Notes: generated by a model not told the origin, from the sequence alone. A stretch of 55,897 nucleotides of DNA from G020348185 sp964525045 (GCA_964525045.1 CAZGFD010000025.1:1-55897); one strand, 5' to 3'; positions 35,491 to 44,453 are shown, counted from the first letter of the stretch. A program made the numbers and translations.

Positions 35491-38246
35491 GCCACCAATG
35501 CCGTTTGCAGGTCTTCCATCAAATCATTTAATCCGGCACCAAACAATTCCCGCGCTTTGAGAAGCCCGCCCTTATCCGCAAAGCTGGGCACATTCATGAA
35601 ATCATTGGTGTGAATCTCCGCATTGGCGGCCACGAAGCCGGCAATGGCGCGGAGCCAGTGAAACTGTTCCTCTGAAAATTCCCGCCCGGCTTTCTTTTGC
35701 CGGCCGATCCAGAGGTTAAAACGCTGTTCCACCTTGGTGCCGAAAGGCTCCAGAACCTCATCCAGCCCCAGGGCATAGCGCACCAGAGACACAATCTCTG
35801 TCAATTGCTGATCGACGGGCGCGCCGCGCACCTTGGCGGTTTCCAGCCTCTTATAGGCCTGCCAGACATCGGCCGTCGTGAGGTAGTAAGGCGGATCGGT
35901 CAGTTTTTGCGCAAGTTCCTTGATCGCCGCATAGGTCAGCTTTTGCTGCCCATAGGGCTGGTTGTAAAGGATCTGCAGGGCCAGAATTTCATCCTTGTAC
36001 TTTTCAAGAAACTCCTTAAAGGATGTAATCCGCTCCTCCGCCCGTTTGAGATCATAGCTGGCACCCAGCACTTCATCCGTCGTGATGTCATCAATCACAA
36101 TATCCGATTTTTGTTTCACATCCTTGATCAATTGACGCAGCTTTGGATCATCAAAGGGTTTGCAGGCTTCCTCTGTCAGCTCTTCCTGAAGAGTTCTGCT
36201 TTCCTGCTCATCCGGTTCATGGCAAAGTCTTTTCAGTCCGATTTCCTTGATTTTATCCGGGTCGATCGCATCTAAAAGCCCGTTCGCCAATACCCGCAGC
36301 GTTTTCCCGCCGCTTTCCGTCGTAATGCGCGAGAGATCTTCTGTTTCCAGCTTTTTCTCCAGAGCGGCCAGCCGGGCAGCAAGTGAGGACAGGGCATCCT
36401 CATCACGCCGGCCTTGCGCAACTTGATCAATCAGCTTGTCAAAGGAAAGCGTGCGCTTGCGTTCCAGAGGCTGGGAGACATTCTTTTTGCTCTCCGTGAC
36501 ACCCACCGCATCCACCAGAATAAACCGGGTTTTGGTTTGTGCATCAGGGGTGACGGCCTTCAGGTCCGCATCCTTGATGGAGCGCACCCCCCTGCCCTTC
36601 ATCTGCTCGTAATAGCCGTCGGATTTGACATCCCGCATGAATATAATGGCTTCAACAGGCTTGATATCGGTTCCCGTGGCAATCATATCGACCGTGACGG
36701 CAATGCGCGGCATGGGATCAACCCGGAAGGATTTAATGATCGTTTTCGGGTCTTCACCGGAAACCCGGTAGGTGATTTTTTTGCAAAACTCGTTTCCTTC
36801 ATCAAAAATCTCCCGGGCGATATGGACGATTTCCTCGGCGTGGTTATCGTCTTTCGCAAAAATCAAGGTTTTGGGCACCCATTCGCCGGTTCGTTCGGGA
36901 AACAATTCGGTAAAAAGCTTGTCTTTGAAACACTGGATCACGGCCCGGATCTGGTTCGGCGCCGTGACCGATTTATCCAGCTCATTGCTGGAATATTCCA
37001 GATCTTCATCCAGTTTTTTATAGCGGATCGCGCGCGTACGCCTGTCCCGAACAGGCACCTGGTATTCCGCCGCCTCGATCTTCCCGCCTTCTTCCGACAC
37101 CCTTGTCCGGATGCGAAAGACTTCATAGCCGACATTCACGCCGTCCGCGACGGAGCGCTCATACGGGTATTCAGCGACCAGATTCTGATTGAAAAAACCG
37201 AGCGTGTGTTTGGAGGGGGTGGCCGTCAACCCGATGATATGGGCATCAAAATATTCTAAAACCTGCCGCCACAGCCCATAGATCGACCGGTGACATTCAT
37301 CCGTTATGATGAAATCAAACGTCTCAACCGGAATGGCCGGATTATAGGCGATTGGCGGGACTTCCCCCTCCTCGTTCTCCCAGGTTTCAAAGTTGGAAGC
37401 TTCCTCCGTTTCGGGATCCAGTTCTTCCCCCCGCAACATCGCGTAAAGCCTTTGAATGGTCGTGATGACGACCTTGGCATCGGGATCTATACGGTTCGAA
37501 TGCAGGTGCTGGACGATATAGGTATCCGTAAAGCGGTGTGCGGCGCCGGGCGGCTCAAAATTCTGAAACTCTTTAAGCGTCTGGTCGCCCAGATTATTCC
37601 GGTCAACCAGAAACAAAATCCGTTTGGCATCGCCGTATTTTACAAGCCGGTTGCTGAACGTGCAGGCTGTGAAGGTTTTGCCCGCGCCGGTCGCCATCTG
37701 GATCAGGGCCCGCGGCCTGTCTTTTTTGAGCGATTCTTCCAGCCCGTGGATCGCCTTGATCTGGCAATCACGCAGCCCTCTTTCATCCAAAGCCGGCAAT
37801 TCATTCAGCCTGGCGCGAAGCGGTTTTGGCTGTTTCAGCCATTCATTCAGGGTTTCCGGCTTATGAAAGGCAAAGACGCGCCGCGAGCGTGGCCGCGGAT
37901 CCCGTTCATCCCGGAAGAAGGTTTCAATGCCTGTGCTTTCATAGGCAAACGGCAAAGGATCGCCATGGCGGGCAACATGGTCAGGCAGGTGCAAGATGTA
38001 TTTCTGGGATTGATCGCTGACGCCGGAAAGGGTCGCGCCTTCTTTTTTGGCTTCAATGACTCCGGCTGCTTTCCCCCCAACGAACAACAGGTAATCACAG
38101 GGCCCGGATAGTGTGCTGAATTCACGGACAGCAACACCCAAAGAAGCATTGCGGTTAAAGTCCTTCATGTCCTGAAGAACCCACCCTGCCGCTTCCAGCA
38201 GTTTATCGATCGTCTCTCTTGCCAGCGCTTCCGGGTCGGGCATCAA
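35487..38246 (-). CDS. hsdR: Type I restriction endonuclease subunit HsdR
   Basis: A 919-residue protein. The N-terminal nuclease has the pattern CDYLLFVGGKAAGVIEAKKE (Asp, then Glu-x-Lys), as in the EcoEI/type I R subunits. It is followed by an SF2 translocase: Walker A MATGAGKTFT, the DECH box, IGLTATPSKHT and the motif GTDIKPVEAIIFMRDV. The C-terminal part (about 600-919) is the EcoEI_R_C-like helical domain binding the M2S core. The complex cleaves unmodified DNA after translocation. It is the first gene of the five-gene minus-strand operon; a GAGGAG motif precedes ATG 38246. Confidence 0.95.
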   Translation of the reverse strand: MMPDPEALARETIDKLLEAAGWVLQDMKDFNRNASLGVAVREFSTLSGPCDYLLFVGGKAAGVIEAKKEGATLSGVSDQSQKYILHLPDHVARHGDPLPFAYESTGIETFFRDERDPRPRSRRVFAFHKPETLNEWLKQPKPLRARLNELPALDERGLRDCQIKAIHGLEESLKKDRPRALIQMATGAGKTFTACTFSNRLVKYGDAKRILFLVDRNNLGDQTLKEFQNFEPPGAAHRFTDTYIVQHLHSNRIDPDAKVVITTIQRLYAMLRGEELDPETEEASNFETWENEEGEVPPIAYNPAIPVETFDFIITDECHRSIYGLWRQVLEYFDAHIIGLTATPSKHTLGFFNQNLVAEYPYERSVADGVNVGYEVFRIRTRVSEEGGKIEAAEYQVPVRDRRTRAIRYKKLDEDLEYSSNELDKSVTAPNQIRAVIQCFKDKLFTELFPERTGEWVPKTLIFAKDDNHAEEIVHIAREIFDEGNEFCKKITYRVSGEDPKTIIKSFRVDPMPRIAVTVDMIATGTDIKPVEAIIFMRDVKSDGYYEQMKGRGVRSIKDADLKAVTPDAQTKTRFILVDAVGVTESKKNVSQPLERKRTLSFDKLIDQVAQGRRDEDALSSLAARLAALEKKLETEDLSRITTESGGKTLRVLANGLLDAIDPDKIKEIGLKRLCHEPDEQESRTLQEELTEEACKPFDDPKLRQLIKDVKQKSDIVIDDITTDEVLGASYDLKRAEERITSFKEFLEKYKDEILALQILYNQPYGQQKLTYAAIKELAQKLTDPPYYLTTADVWQAYKRLETAKVRGAPVDQQLTEIVSLVRYALGLDEVLEPFGTKVEQRFNLWIGRQKKAGREFSEEQFHWLRAIAGFVAANAEIHTNDFMNVPSFADKGGLLKARELFGAGLNDLMEDLQTALVA

Positions 38247-38605
38247 AACTCCTCACATAATTTTCACCCTAAGTTGCCAGAATTCCTTAACAAATACCAG
38301 CAAACACCTCAATTATATTCTTTACAGAATCTGCTATCGCGTCATTTTCTCAGGACTAAGCCAAAAATTTTTCCTCGTATTTTCGTTCTGACGGGATTTC
38401 TCAGGGGTTCTAATACCCTAAGAGCCATATTCAAAAAGAGACATCTTATTATCGCCCGGTTGCATGAAGACCTTTATTCAGGCGTGTTTTCGGTCCTCAA
38501 ATTTTACGGCCGCATGCCCACCCACGGACTTTTTTCATTGAGAAACTCAAAAAAGCCCCAGAAAAATACATCTCTCCTGTCCCCGATTGTGTTAAACCTA
38601 AATCT
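38247..38605. other. Divergent promoter region between hsdR and the DUF3800 gene
   Basis: No gene is supported. AT-rich hexamers occur near both ends, but no clear palindromic operator or structured leader was found. It must hold the promoters for both the defence operon and the DUF3800 gene. Confidence 0.45.
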
Positions 38606-39421
38606 ATGACAAGAAAATACGTCCTTTACTTTGATGACACGGGCAGCCGCGATCCGGATAAAACCCATTTCCCTGACCGCCAAGATAAGATGGATTGCTT
38701 TGGTTTGGGCGGTATCCTCATCAAGGAAGAGGACATACCGGAACTTCTTCAAAAGCACGCGGCTTTTTGTAAAAAATGGAGCATCACTTACCCTCTCCAT
38801 TCACGCAGCATCAGAGGCGGACGAAACGATTTCGGCTGGCTCAGGCAAACTCCGGAGGAAACCTTTCTCTTCTACACAGAGTTAAATGAATTCCTTCTGT
38901 CGCTTCCCATCGTAAGCACAGCCTGCATTATCGACAGGCAAGGCTACGTCGCTCGTTACAAGGACATATACCCCCAAAGCCTTTGGTTCATGTGCAAAAC
39001 GGCTTTTTCAATCCTTGTGGAACGGGCTGCCAAATTTGCAGATATCCATGATCGAAAGCTCGAAGTTTTTTTTGAGGAAGCTGGAAAACTCGAAGACAGG
39101 GATATCACGGCCTATCTAAAAGCTCTCAAAAAGGACGGCAGTCCTTTCAGTTCTGAAACTTCTAAAAGTTATACGCCTCTTAAACCTGAAGACTACCGCC
39201 GTATTATCTTGGGAGAGCCACGTCGTAAAACAAAGAAAGTTCCCATGCTCCAGGTTGCAGACCTCGTTCTTTATCCCATTGCAAAAGCGGGGTACGACAA
39301 AAACTACAGACCTTACAGGGAACTAAAAGAAGGTAGGAAACTAATCGACAGTTTTTTAAGGGATGAGGAAATTCCCTTTCTGGGAATAAAATACTCTTGT
39401 TTCGATCCCCAAAAAGACTAA
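38606..39421 (+). CDS. DUF3800 family protein
   Basis: A 271-residue protein with the family's N-terminal acidic motif (YVLYFDDTGSRDPDKTH), FGLGGILIKEED and the C-terminal LQVADLVLYPIAKA with the late acidic Asp. The acidic residues recall an RNase H-like nuclease site, but no activity is established. DUF3800 proteins are frequent near restriction genes and on mobile elements. It is divergent from hsdR and ends in a hairpin terminator at 39420-39444. Confidence 0.85.
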   Translation: MTRKYVLYFDDTGSRDPDKTHFPDRQDKMDCFGLGGILIKEEDIPELLQKHAAFCKKWSITYPLHSRSIRGGRNDFGWLRQTPEETFLFYTELNEFLLSLPIVSTACIIDRQGYVARYKDIYPQSLWFMCKTAFSILVERAAKFADIHDRKLEVFFEEAGKLEDRDITAYLKALKKDGSPFSSETSKSYTPLKPEDYRRIILGEPRRKTKKVPMLQVADLVLYPIAKAGYDKNYRPYRELKEGRKLIDSFLRDEEIPFLGIKYSCFDPQKD

Positions 39422-39444
39422 AGGCCCGGAAAATCCGAGCCTTT
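39420..39444 (+). terminator. Terminator of the DUF3800 gene
   Basis: AAAGGC and GCCTTT, with an inner CGGA/TCCG, form a hairpin with a short A loop directly at the stop codon; T/A-rich sequence follows. A likely intrinsic terminator. Confidence 0.6.
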
Positions 39445-39854
39445 AAAATCCGGCTTGCGCTTAGCGTCAAACCCCGGGGCCTAGCCCTTATATTTTTATT
39501 ATAGGCCTTTAGGCATTAAATTTCTACTAAATTTTATTACCATATTGATTTTATTAAGAAGTTTCCACAACGTCTGTTATCACGCCATAACAAAACCGTA
39601 AATACCCGCACGTCAGCGATTCTTATAAGCCCACCTTTCTCCCCCCTTTTGCGGCTTTCCTCATTCAGAACGCTTTTACCTGCCCGCACCAGCTAGGCCT
39701 CTGGGATGCGGTCTTCACGCCGGCAAAACTCGTTCTTGCAACAATAGACAAGCTGGCGGCTCAATGAGCTGCCACCTCTTACTCTGATAACAATACTTAC
39801 GATAAACTGAAAAAATTATTTACCCGCCTGCACAGGCGCTGTTACTACTGCCAC
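39422..39854. other. Intergenic region with no gene recognised
   Basis: After the terminator the sequence holds short inverted repeats (GGCCTAG..CCTTATATTTTTATTATAGGCC, about 39478-39508), then low-complexity AT stretches. Nothing coding is seen. Confidence 0.4.
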
Positions 39855-40094
39855 ATGCAAACCAAAGAAAATGAAGCACATAACGGCTGGCAGCCCATTG
39901 AAACCTCGCCGAAGGATGAAACAGCCTTCATAGCCTACTCCCGCAGCGCATACGCTTACGGACCTAACAACGGCATGGTGATCGCCTTCTGGTCGGACAC
40001 AGACCTCCTTGAGGCCCTGACCGGCGAAAAGCTCGACGAGGAGCTTTACACCCATTGGTCACCGTTGCCGAATAAACCGGATACAGGCGTATAA
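39855..40094 (+). CDS. DUF551-like small protein
   Basis: A 79-residue protein with the DUF551 opening (WQPIETSPKDETAFIAYSRS) and a closing THWSPLPNKPD, as in many phage and plasmid small proteins. The family's role is unknown; some copies carry an Nudix-like or adapter annotation without support. Length is standard for the family. There is no strong Shine-Dalgarno at ATG 39855. Confidence 0.75.
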   Translation: MQTKENEAHNGWQPIETSPKDETAFIAYSRSAYAYGPNNGMVIAFWSDTDLLEALTGEKLDEELYTHWSPLPNKPDTGV

Positions 40095-40645
40095 TCCTCG
40101 GGAATCCCATCCGAAAAACAAAATAAGTCAACGGAATATTTTCATAAGTTAAATTATCGCGCTCTCCCTTACCTTTCCGGCTTACTCGCCGGCATCATTT
40201 GCAAAAAGGTCATCCGTACTTTCTTCATCCCATTGAATGCCCCCTTCACACACAATTTCCTCAAAACCGCTCCGCTTATTATCATCCATCTTCCTTTTAA
40301 TCGTCATGACTCTCATACCCTCTTTAATTTTGAATACACAAGTAGGGTTTCAATCGCATGGCCCTCAATAAAAGAAAACGGGTTTTTTTTCAGCATACGG
40401 CCGTATTCACCCCCGTGAAAAACTCCCCAAGCGTCCCCTCCTTCGCTTTTCCGGTCAGCCGGCCGGCGGAACCCTGACGGGCTGTGCCAGCAAAGCTGTC
40501 ACGGCGTTTGCTTTTGGCAAACGTTCCTTGGCCCTTTTCATGATCAGGGTGGTTTTCAGGGTTTCTCTTTTTCCTGACGGGGTTGCGTTGGCTCTCCAGC
40601 GTCCGTGAGAGAGCCAACGTCAACCTTTAAAAAGGAGAAACCATC
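40095..40645. other. Long leader region upstream of the DUF6908-like gene
   Basis: No gene is seen. It contains a CGTTTGC..GCAAACG hairpin (about 40504-40522) and the 45-nt leader at 40581-40625. Both precede the gene at 40646. Confidence 0.45.
40581..40625 (+). promoter_or_regulatory. 45-nt two-tier leader hairpin, copy A
   Basis: GGTTG (40581-40585) pairs with CAACC (40621-40625). After a 1x2 internal loop, GTTGGCTCTC pairs with GAGAGCCAAC. The apical loop has 12 nt, starts with C and ends with TGA. Length, internal loop and loop end are the same in copies B (42669-42713) and C (52148-52192). It ends 20 bp before the start codon, just upstream of the ribosome site AAAGGAG. Confidence 0.75.
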
Positions 40646-41068
40646 ATGAAAACCTATCAATCCTTCTCAAAAAACCTTCTCAAGCTTCTCGGCGACGCGA
40701 CAGCCGTCCGCATCACGTCAGACGGCTTCATGCCTCTATCCATCGAGGATATCGGCCTGGATCCTGAAGGCCGGCGTCAAATCGCCATCTCACATACGGC
40801 CGTTCAAAATGGCGATCTTATGCGCGATCCGGAAATGGTCTTCGTCTTCTTTTACTTGGGCGAATTCCTGGCCGCCGAGCCCATTTCCTTCCGCAACGAT
40901 TTCATGGGCATGATGCAGGAGGTTTATCAGTATGACGATTCCGGCAAGCGCACCCATGTCCATCCGCGCTTGAAAGCGGATTTAAAATCCTTTGCCCGCA
41001 TGTGGTTCCGCAATCTGCGCCAGCAGGGCTTCTTTGACAAGGACGCCAAAAGGGAACGGCTCTCCTGA
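40646..41068 (+). CDS. DUF6908-like protein
   Basis: The 140-residue protein contains GDATAVRITSDGFMPLSIED, DLMRDPEMVFVFFYLGEF and a basic C-terminus. The GDLM(R)DPEMVF block is typical of a domain found on alphaproteobacterial plasmids (DUF6908-like; assignment from memory). The N-terminus (MKTYQSFSKNLLKLL) resembles that of the gene at 42735 (MKDLYQSFATALQDLL), and both carry the same leader. The stop codon lies in the loop of the terminator at 41053-41076. Function unknown. Confidence 0.65.
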   Translation: MKTYQSFSKNLLKLLGDATAVRITSDGFMPLSIEDIGLDPEGRRQIAISHTAVQNGDLMRDPEMVFVFFYLGEFLAAEPISFRNDFMGMMQEVYQYDDSGKRTHVHPRLKADLKSFARMWFRNLRQQGFFDKDAKRERLS

Positions 41069-41076
41069 GCCGTTCC
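41053..41076 (+). terminator. Terminator overlapping the end of the DUF6908-like gene
   Basis: GGAACGGCTC and GAGCCGTTCC form a perfect 10-bp stem with a TCCT loop, followed by TTTGCCTT. The stop codon is inside the stem-loop. Confidence 0.75.
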
Positions 41077-41099
41077 TTTGCCTTGTCTCCCCTACCCTT

Positions 41100-41121
41100 C
41101 CTGCATACATAAGAATGCAGG
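41100..41121 (+). repeat. Short inverted repeat upstream of the relaxase gene
   Basis: CCTGCAT and ATGCAGG flank an 8-nt spacer, 38 bp before the relaxase start. Transfer origins often carry such a repeat near the nick site and near the relaxase gene, so this is an oriT candidate. A simple hairpin in the leader is equally possible. Confidence 0.35.
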
Positions 41122-41158
41122 CAATCTTTCCTTAAGAGCCCTCACTGTAAAAAGGAAT

Positions 41159-42613
41159 ATGATTGCCAAAGCCAGCCAGCGCGAAAACGGTCAGCAACTC
41201 GCCATTCACCTTTTAAACGCGTATGACAATGAACATGTCGAAATCGCTGAAATCAGCGGCGCGATCGCCCGCGACCTGCAGGGCGCCCTGAAAGAGTGGC
41301 ACGCCCTCTCCCGGGTCACCCGGTGTAAGAAGTATCTTTACAGCCTCTCGGTCAATCCCGATCCCGGTCAGAACCCCCTCACCCGCCGTCAATACAAGGA
41401 TTACATCACCCGTGTCGAACAAAAACTGGGCCTGGCGGGTCAGCCCCGGGCGGTCGTCTTTCATATCAAGGACGGGCGCGAGCATTGCCATGTCGTCTGG
41501 TCGCGCATCATCCCGGATCAGTTAAAGGCCGTCCAGATATCGCATGACCGGAAAACCCTGCAAACGCTCACACGTCGTTTTGCCAAGGATCACGGCCTTC
41601 ATTTGCCCGCCAACATGCGAAAAACCGGAAGCCCCAAAAACCCGAAACTACCCAAAAATGAAAGCCTGTCGGAAAACCAACAACAGGAACGTACCGGGAT
41701 AGCAAAGGAACAACGGGCGCACACTCTCACAAAAATCTGGCGGGAAACCAATACCGGCCAGGCCTTTTCCGATGCCATGGCACAGGCCGGTTTTCATCTT
41801 GCCCGTGGCAAAAGCGTATCATATGCGGTCATTGATTCCTACGGAGAAATCCACAGCCTCGCCCGCCAGATCGAAGGCGTTCGCACAAGGGATTTACGGG
41901 CACGCTTAAAGGACTTTCCCCCTGAATCCCTTCCCGATGCCCAAACTCTCAGGGACGAAATTCAAACCCGGCTGCAAAAACAAATCACCTCGCATTTTAA
42001 TCACAACGCCCAAAGGGCTTTGACAGACCTCCAGAAAGCACAGGACAAACGCCGATCCACCTTTCACAAGAAACTGGCTACCCTCAAGGAAAAGCACAAA
42101 ACCGAACGACAAAGCCTGATCGCCACGCAGAAAGAAACGCTTCAGAAAATCCGCGATACAAGGTTTAAGAAAACCGGTTTCCAGGCCATTCTGTCCCGCC
42201 TGCCCGGGGTCAGAACGCTGATCGCAAAGCGCCACAAAAGGGAGGATATGGTTTCCCTGAAAAGTTTCAAACAGGAAAGACGGGATCTGATCGTCCGCCA
42301 ACGCTCTGAATTTGACGACCTGAAACGCCAGTCCAAAGGCATTGCCCGCGTTGAAAAACGGGAGCTTCGCTCTCTGAAAACGAAACTTAGGCGGGATTTT
42401 TTGCAGGCGCACCTCACACCGACTCCTTCCGAACCAGCCGCTTCTTCACCCCACGGCCACAAACCGGCAAGGGGTTCTTTTCAAGACTCTCTGGCCGCCG
42501 CCTTTTCAGAAAAGCCATTGAAAAAACCATCCCTTCGCGACGCGTTCCACCGGGCCACGAACCCGGATATCACGGCCAAGGCCTGCATCAACGGGGCGGA
42601 ATGGAATCTGTGA
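41159..42613 (+). CDS. Relaxase/mobilization nuclease (VirD2/MobP-like)
   Basis: A 484-residue protein from ATG 41159 with AAAGGA at the right distance; the longer frame starts inside the terminator. Family signature: LAIHLLNAYDNEHVEIAEI, LEWHALSRVTRCKKYLYSLS-type segment, QPRAVVFHIKDGREHCHVVW with the HxH-like metal motif, and a catalytic Tyr candidate in the N-terminal motif. After residue 290 it is a long coiled-coil (QRALTDLQKAQDKRRSTFHK). It nicks oriT and leads the DNA strand in conjugation. No T4SS genes are near, so mobilization in trans is expected. Similar proteins occur on alphaproteobacterial elements. Confidence 0.87.
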   Translation: MIAKASQRENGQQLAIHLLNAYDNEHVEIAEISGAIARDLQGALKEWHALSRVTRCKKYLYSLSVNPDPGQNPLTRRQYKDYITRVEQKLGLAGQPRAVVFHIKDGREHCHVVWSRIIPDQLKAVQISHDRKTLQTLTRRFAKDHGLHLPANMRKTGSPKNPKLPKNESLSENQQQERTGIAKEQRAHTLTKIWRETNTGQAFSDAMAQAGFHLARGKSVSYAVIDSYGEIHSLARQIEGVRTRDLRARLKDFPPESLPDAQTLRDEIQTRLQKQITSHFNHNAQRALTDLQKAQDKRRSTFHKKLATLKEKHKTERQSLIATQKETLQKIRDTRFKKTGFQAILSRLPGVRTLIAKRHKREDMVSLKSFKQERRDLIVRQRSEFDDLKRQSKGIARVEKRELRSLKTKLRRDFLQAHLTPTPSEPAASSPHGHKPARGSFQDSLAAAFSEKPLKKPSLRDAFHRATNPDITAKACINGAEWNL

Positions 42614-42668
42614 GGACAACGGATCCACAAAAAAGCCGCATTTTCCTCCTATCATGAAGTTTTTTACG

Positions 42669-42713
42669 GGTTGGGTTTGCTCTCCTGGCGGGTTGAGAGA
42701 GCAAACGCCAACC
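42669..42713 (+). promoter_or_regulatory. 45-nt two-tier leader hairpin, copy B
   Basis: GGTTG pairs with CAACC; GTTTGCTCTC pairs with GAGAGCAAAC. Relative to copy A the fourth inner pair is T-A instead of G-C, a compensatory double change. The loop has 12 nt, from C to TGA. The gene start at 42735 follows after a ribosome site (ACAGGAG). Confidence 0.75.
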
Positions 42714-42734
42714 CTGAAAACAGGAGAAGACCAT

Positions 42735-43367
42735 ATGAAAGACCTTTACCAATCCTTTGCTACGGCCCTGCAGGACCTGCTGCCGGCTGGCGACATCCTT
42801 GAAATCACCGTGCCGAACCGGGCGACCCGGCTTCTGATCGTGGATTACGGCGAACACCGGCCGGGCCATAGCTTCCGCACGTTGACCGACACCACTCGCC
42901 GGTTCGACGATCTCTCGGAGATGTCCCTGACCGACATTCACTTTCTCGGAAAACTCCACCGGGACGACAAGCCGTCCTTCCAATCCGTCACGTTTGAATG
43001 TTTTGAAGAAAAAGGCCTCTCTTTGGCCGACCCCGTCTGTATCGCCCATCACGCCACGAACAGCTATGACCTGGCTGTCAGCCATGACGAAGACGGGTAC
43101 CGCGTTGACCGGAACCAAGCCTTGCAGCGTCAATTGACCCTGACGGCCGCGCGCAAATTCAAGGCGTTCCGATCCATGGGGTTTTTCGGCGCAAAGGCCG
43201 TCAAAACGCCCCGACCCGATCTTCCCCTCAACCGGCGGTTCATCGACTTCGCCATCGAGGCCGAGCACCAGTTATCAACCGACATGCGGGATTTCCTCGA
43301 AGAGAGCTACCAGGCCCAACTGAATTTTCTCCGCAAGTGCGAGCAGGAACGTTCCCATCCGGCCTGA
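42735..43367 (+). CDS. Hypothetical protein, leader-linked relative of the 40646 gene
   Basis: A 210-residue protein from ATG 42735, with a ribosome site CAGGAG upstream and the leader of copy B. Its start MKDLYQSFATALQDLLPAGD matches the 40646 protein, and both end in a region with an aromatic-FF block (KAFRSMGFFGAKAVK against RNLRQQGFFDKDAK). The central part differs (FDDLSEMSLTDIHFLGKLHR). The similarity suggests an old duplication together with its leader. No catalytic motif is recognised. Confidence 0.6.
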   Translation: MKDLYQSFATALQDLLPAGDILEITVPNRATRLLIVDYGEHRPGHSFRTLTDTTRRFDDLSEMSLTDIHFLGKLHRDDKPSFQSVTFECFEEKGLSLADPVCIAHHATNSYDLAVSHDEDGYRVDRNQALQRQLTLTAARKFKAFRSMGFFGAKAVKTPRPDLPLNRRFIDFAIEAEHQLSTDMRDFLEESYQAQLNFLRKCEQERSHPA

Positions 43368-43420
43368 CGCAGATCGATCCCTTCTGGTAAAATCCGCCCG
43401 CTCACACGGATCATTTTTGT

Positions 43421-43438
43421 GGAGGCTCAAAAGCCTCC
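43421..43438 (+). terminator. Hairpin between the 42735 gene and the coiled-coil gene
   Basis: GGAGGCT and AGCCTCC flank a CAAA loop, followed by TTGCC. A weak terminator or a translational element just before the next gene. Confidence 0.5.
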
Positions 43439-43455
43439 TTGCCTGAAGGTGTTTT

Positions 43456-43929
43456 CTGAGAACGCCTGACCATCCTGTCAATCCGGACTTTGCCAGGGCC
43501 GCCGATCAGAAGGCCTATCTTGAATCACGCCTCACGGCCGAACAACGCCGCGAATATGAACGGCTCCAGCAGGAGAACCTCAGAAAACAGGTTCAAAAAC
43601 ACCATGATCTCGAAGCCCAGCGGGAGAACTGGCTTGCCGAGGAAATGCGCAAGCCTGACCCCGCCAAACCCCGGGAATTTTCCTCCCAGCAGGAAAAAGC
43701 CCTCCAGGCCAAACACACGGTCAACAGCCGGATCGAAAACGCCAGGGCGTTGGAAAAACAGAAGGCGCTGCAAAGGGAAAAGGATTTTCTTTTGAAAGCG
43801 GAAAAGGACCGCCAGAAGCAACGGGAAAAATCCGAAAAAGACCAGACGCTCAAGGAAACCTTCCGGCGCGCCCTTGCCCGCAGGGAGCAACGCAACCACA
43901 CGCACGAAAAAGACAGGGACGGCCGCTAA
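43456..43929 (+). CDS. Charged coiled-coil protein, probable CTG start
   Basis: The frame is open from 43447. With CTG 43456, six bases after GAAGG, the product has 157 residues: MRTPDHPVNPDFARAADQKA followed by a continuous highly charged helix (ESRLTAEQRREYERLQQENL; EKQKALQREKDFLLKAEKDR). The first internal ATG (43645) would cut off a third of the helix. Such proteins near relaxases may be accessory relaxosome or structural proteins (inference). No domain is recognised. Confidence 0.5.
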   Translation: MRTPDHPVNPDFARAADQKAYLESRLTAEQRREYERLQQENLRKQVQKHHDLEAQRENWLAEEMRKPDPAKPREFSSQQEKALQAKHTVNSRIENARALEKQKALQREKDFLLKAEKDRQKQREKSEKDQTLKETFRRALARREQRNHTHEKDRDGR

Positions 43930-43973
43930 AAAATCACCGACGGTTCCCCTGGGGAGTCGACGGTAGGACGGAT

Positions 43974-44150
43974 TTAGCGTTGCAGGCAGGCGAGCCTTGC
44001 CCGGACGATGTTTTCGAGGGTGCCAAGCGCATTGCGCCGGGCGGGACTGCCCCGCTCCGTGGAGACAAGCTCACGAGAGACGCGGCAGAACAAGGCCGAC
44101 AGCTCTTTTTCGCCGCATTTTTCCAGTTCATGCGATAACATCAGTTTCAT
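43974..44150 (-). CDS. Small hypothetical protein (58 aa), minus strand
   Basis: The frame MKLMLSHELEKCGEKELSAL runs to CLQR before TAA at 43974. Upstream lies AGAGGAAGAAATC, a good ribosome site. The protein is charged and helical with three Cys. It is convergent with the coiled-coil gene, not part of that operon. Family unknown; similar small proteins are common on mobilizable elements. Confidence 0.5.
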   Translation of the reverse strand: MKLMLSHELEKCGEKELSALFCRVSRELVSTERGSPARRNALGTLENIVRARLACLQR

Positions 44151-44453
44151 GATTTCTTCCTCTTTTTTAAAGATGCCACGACCCTCGCGGCCTTTCCTGC
44201 CAAACGTTTAGGCAGGAGGACGCACGCGCCGCACCTGCATGACAGGCCGTAACGGAGAGAAGGACAGATGGCTGTTTTAAAATTTTGTTTCGCGTGGAAG
44301 TCCGTCAGGAAGGGGAAAATTTAAAACGGAGGCTGTTGCCGCGTTCAGGGCGACTCCTGCCACGACGGGAGAAATAAAGGCCGGGTCAATGGACTCAAAA
44401 GAAAGAGATGCCGGAAACTGATGGAAAAAGAGGAACGGGATACAGATCCCCGG

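Noticed and set aside
36414..38111. Long plus-strand frames (281 and 273 codons) within hsdR
   Set aside because: Antisense shadows of hsdR; no domain and no ribosome site.
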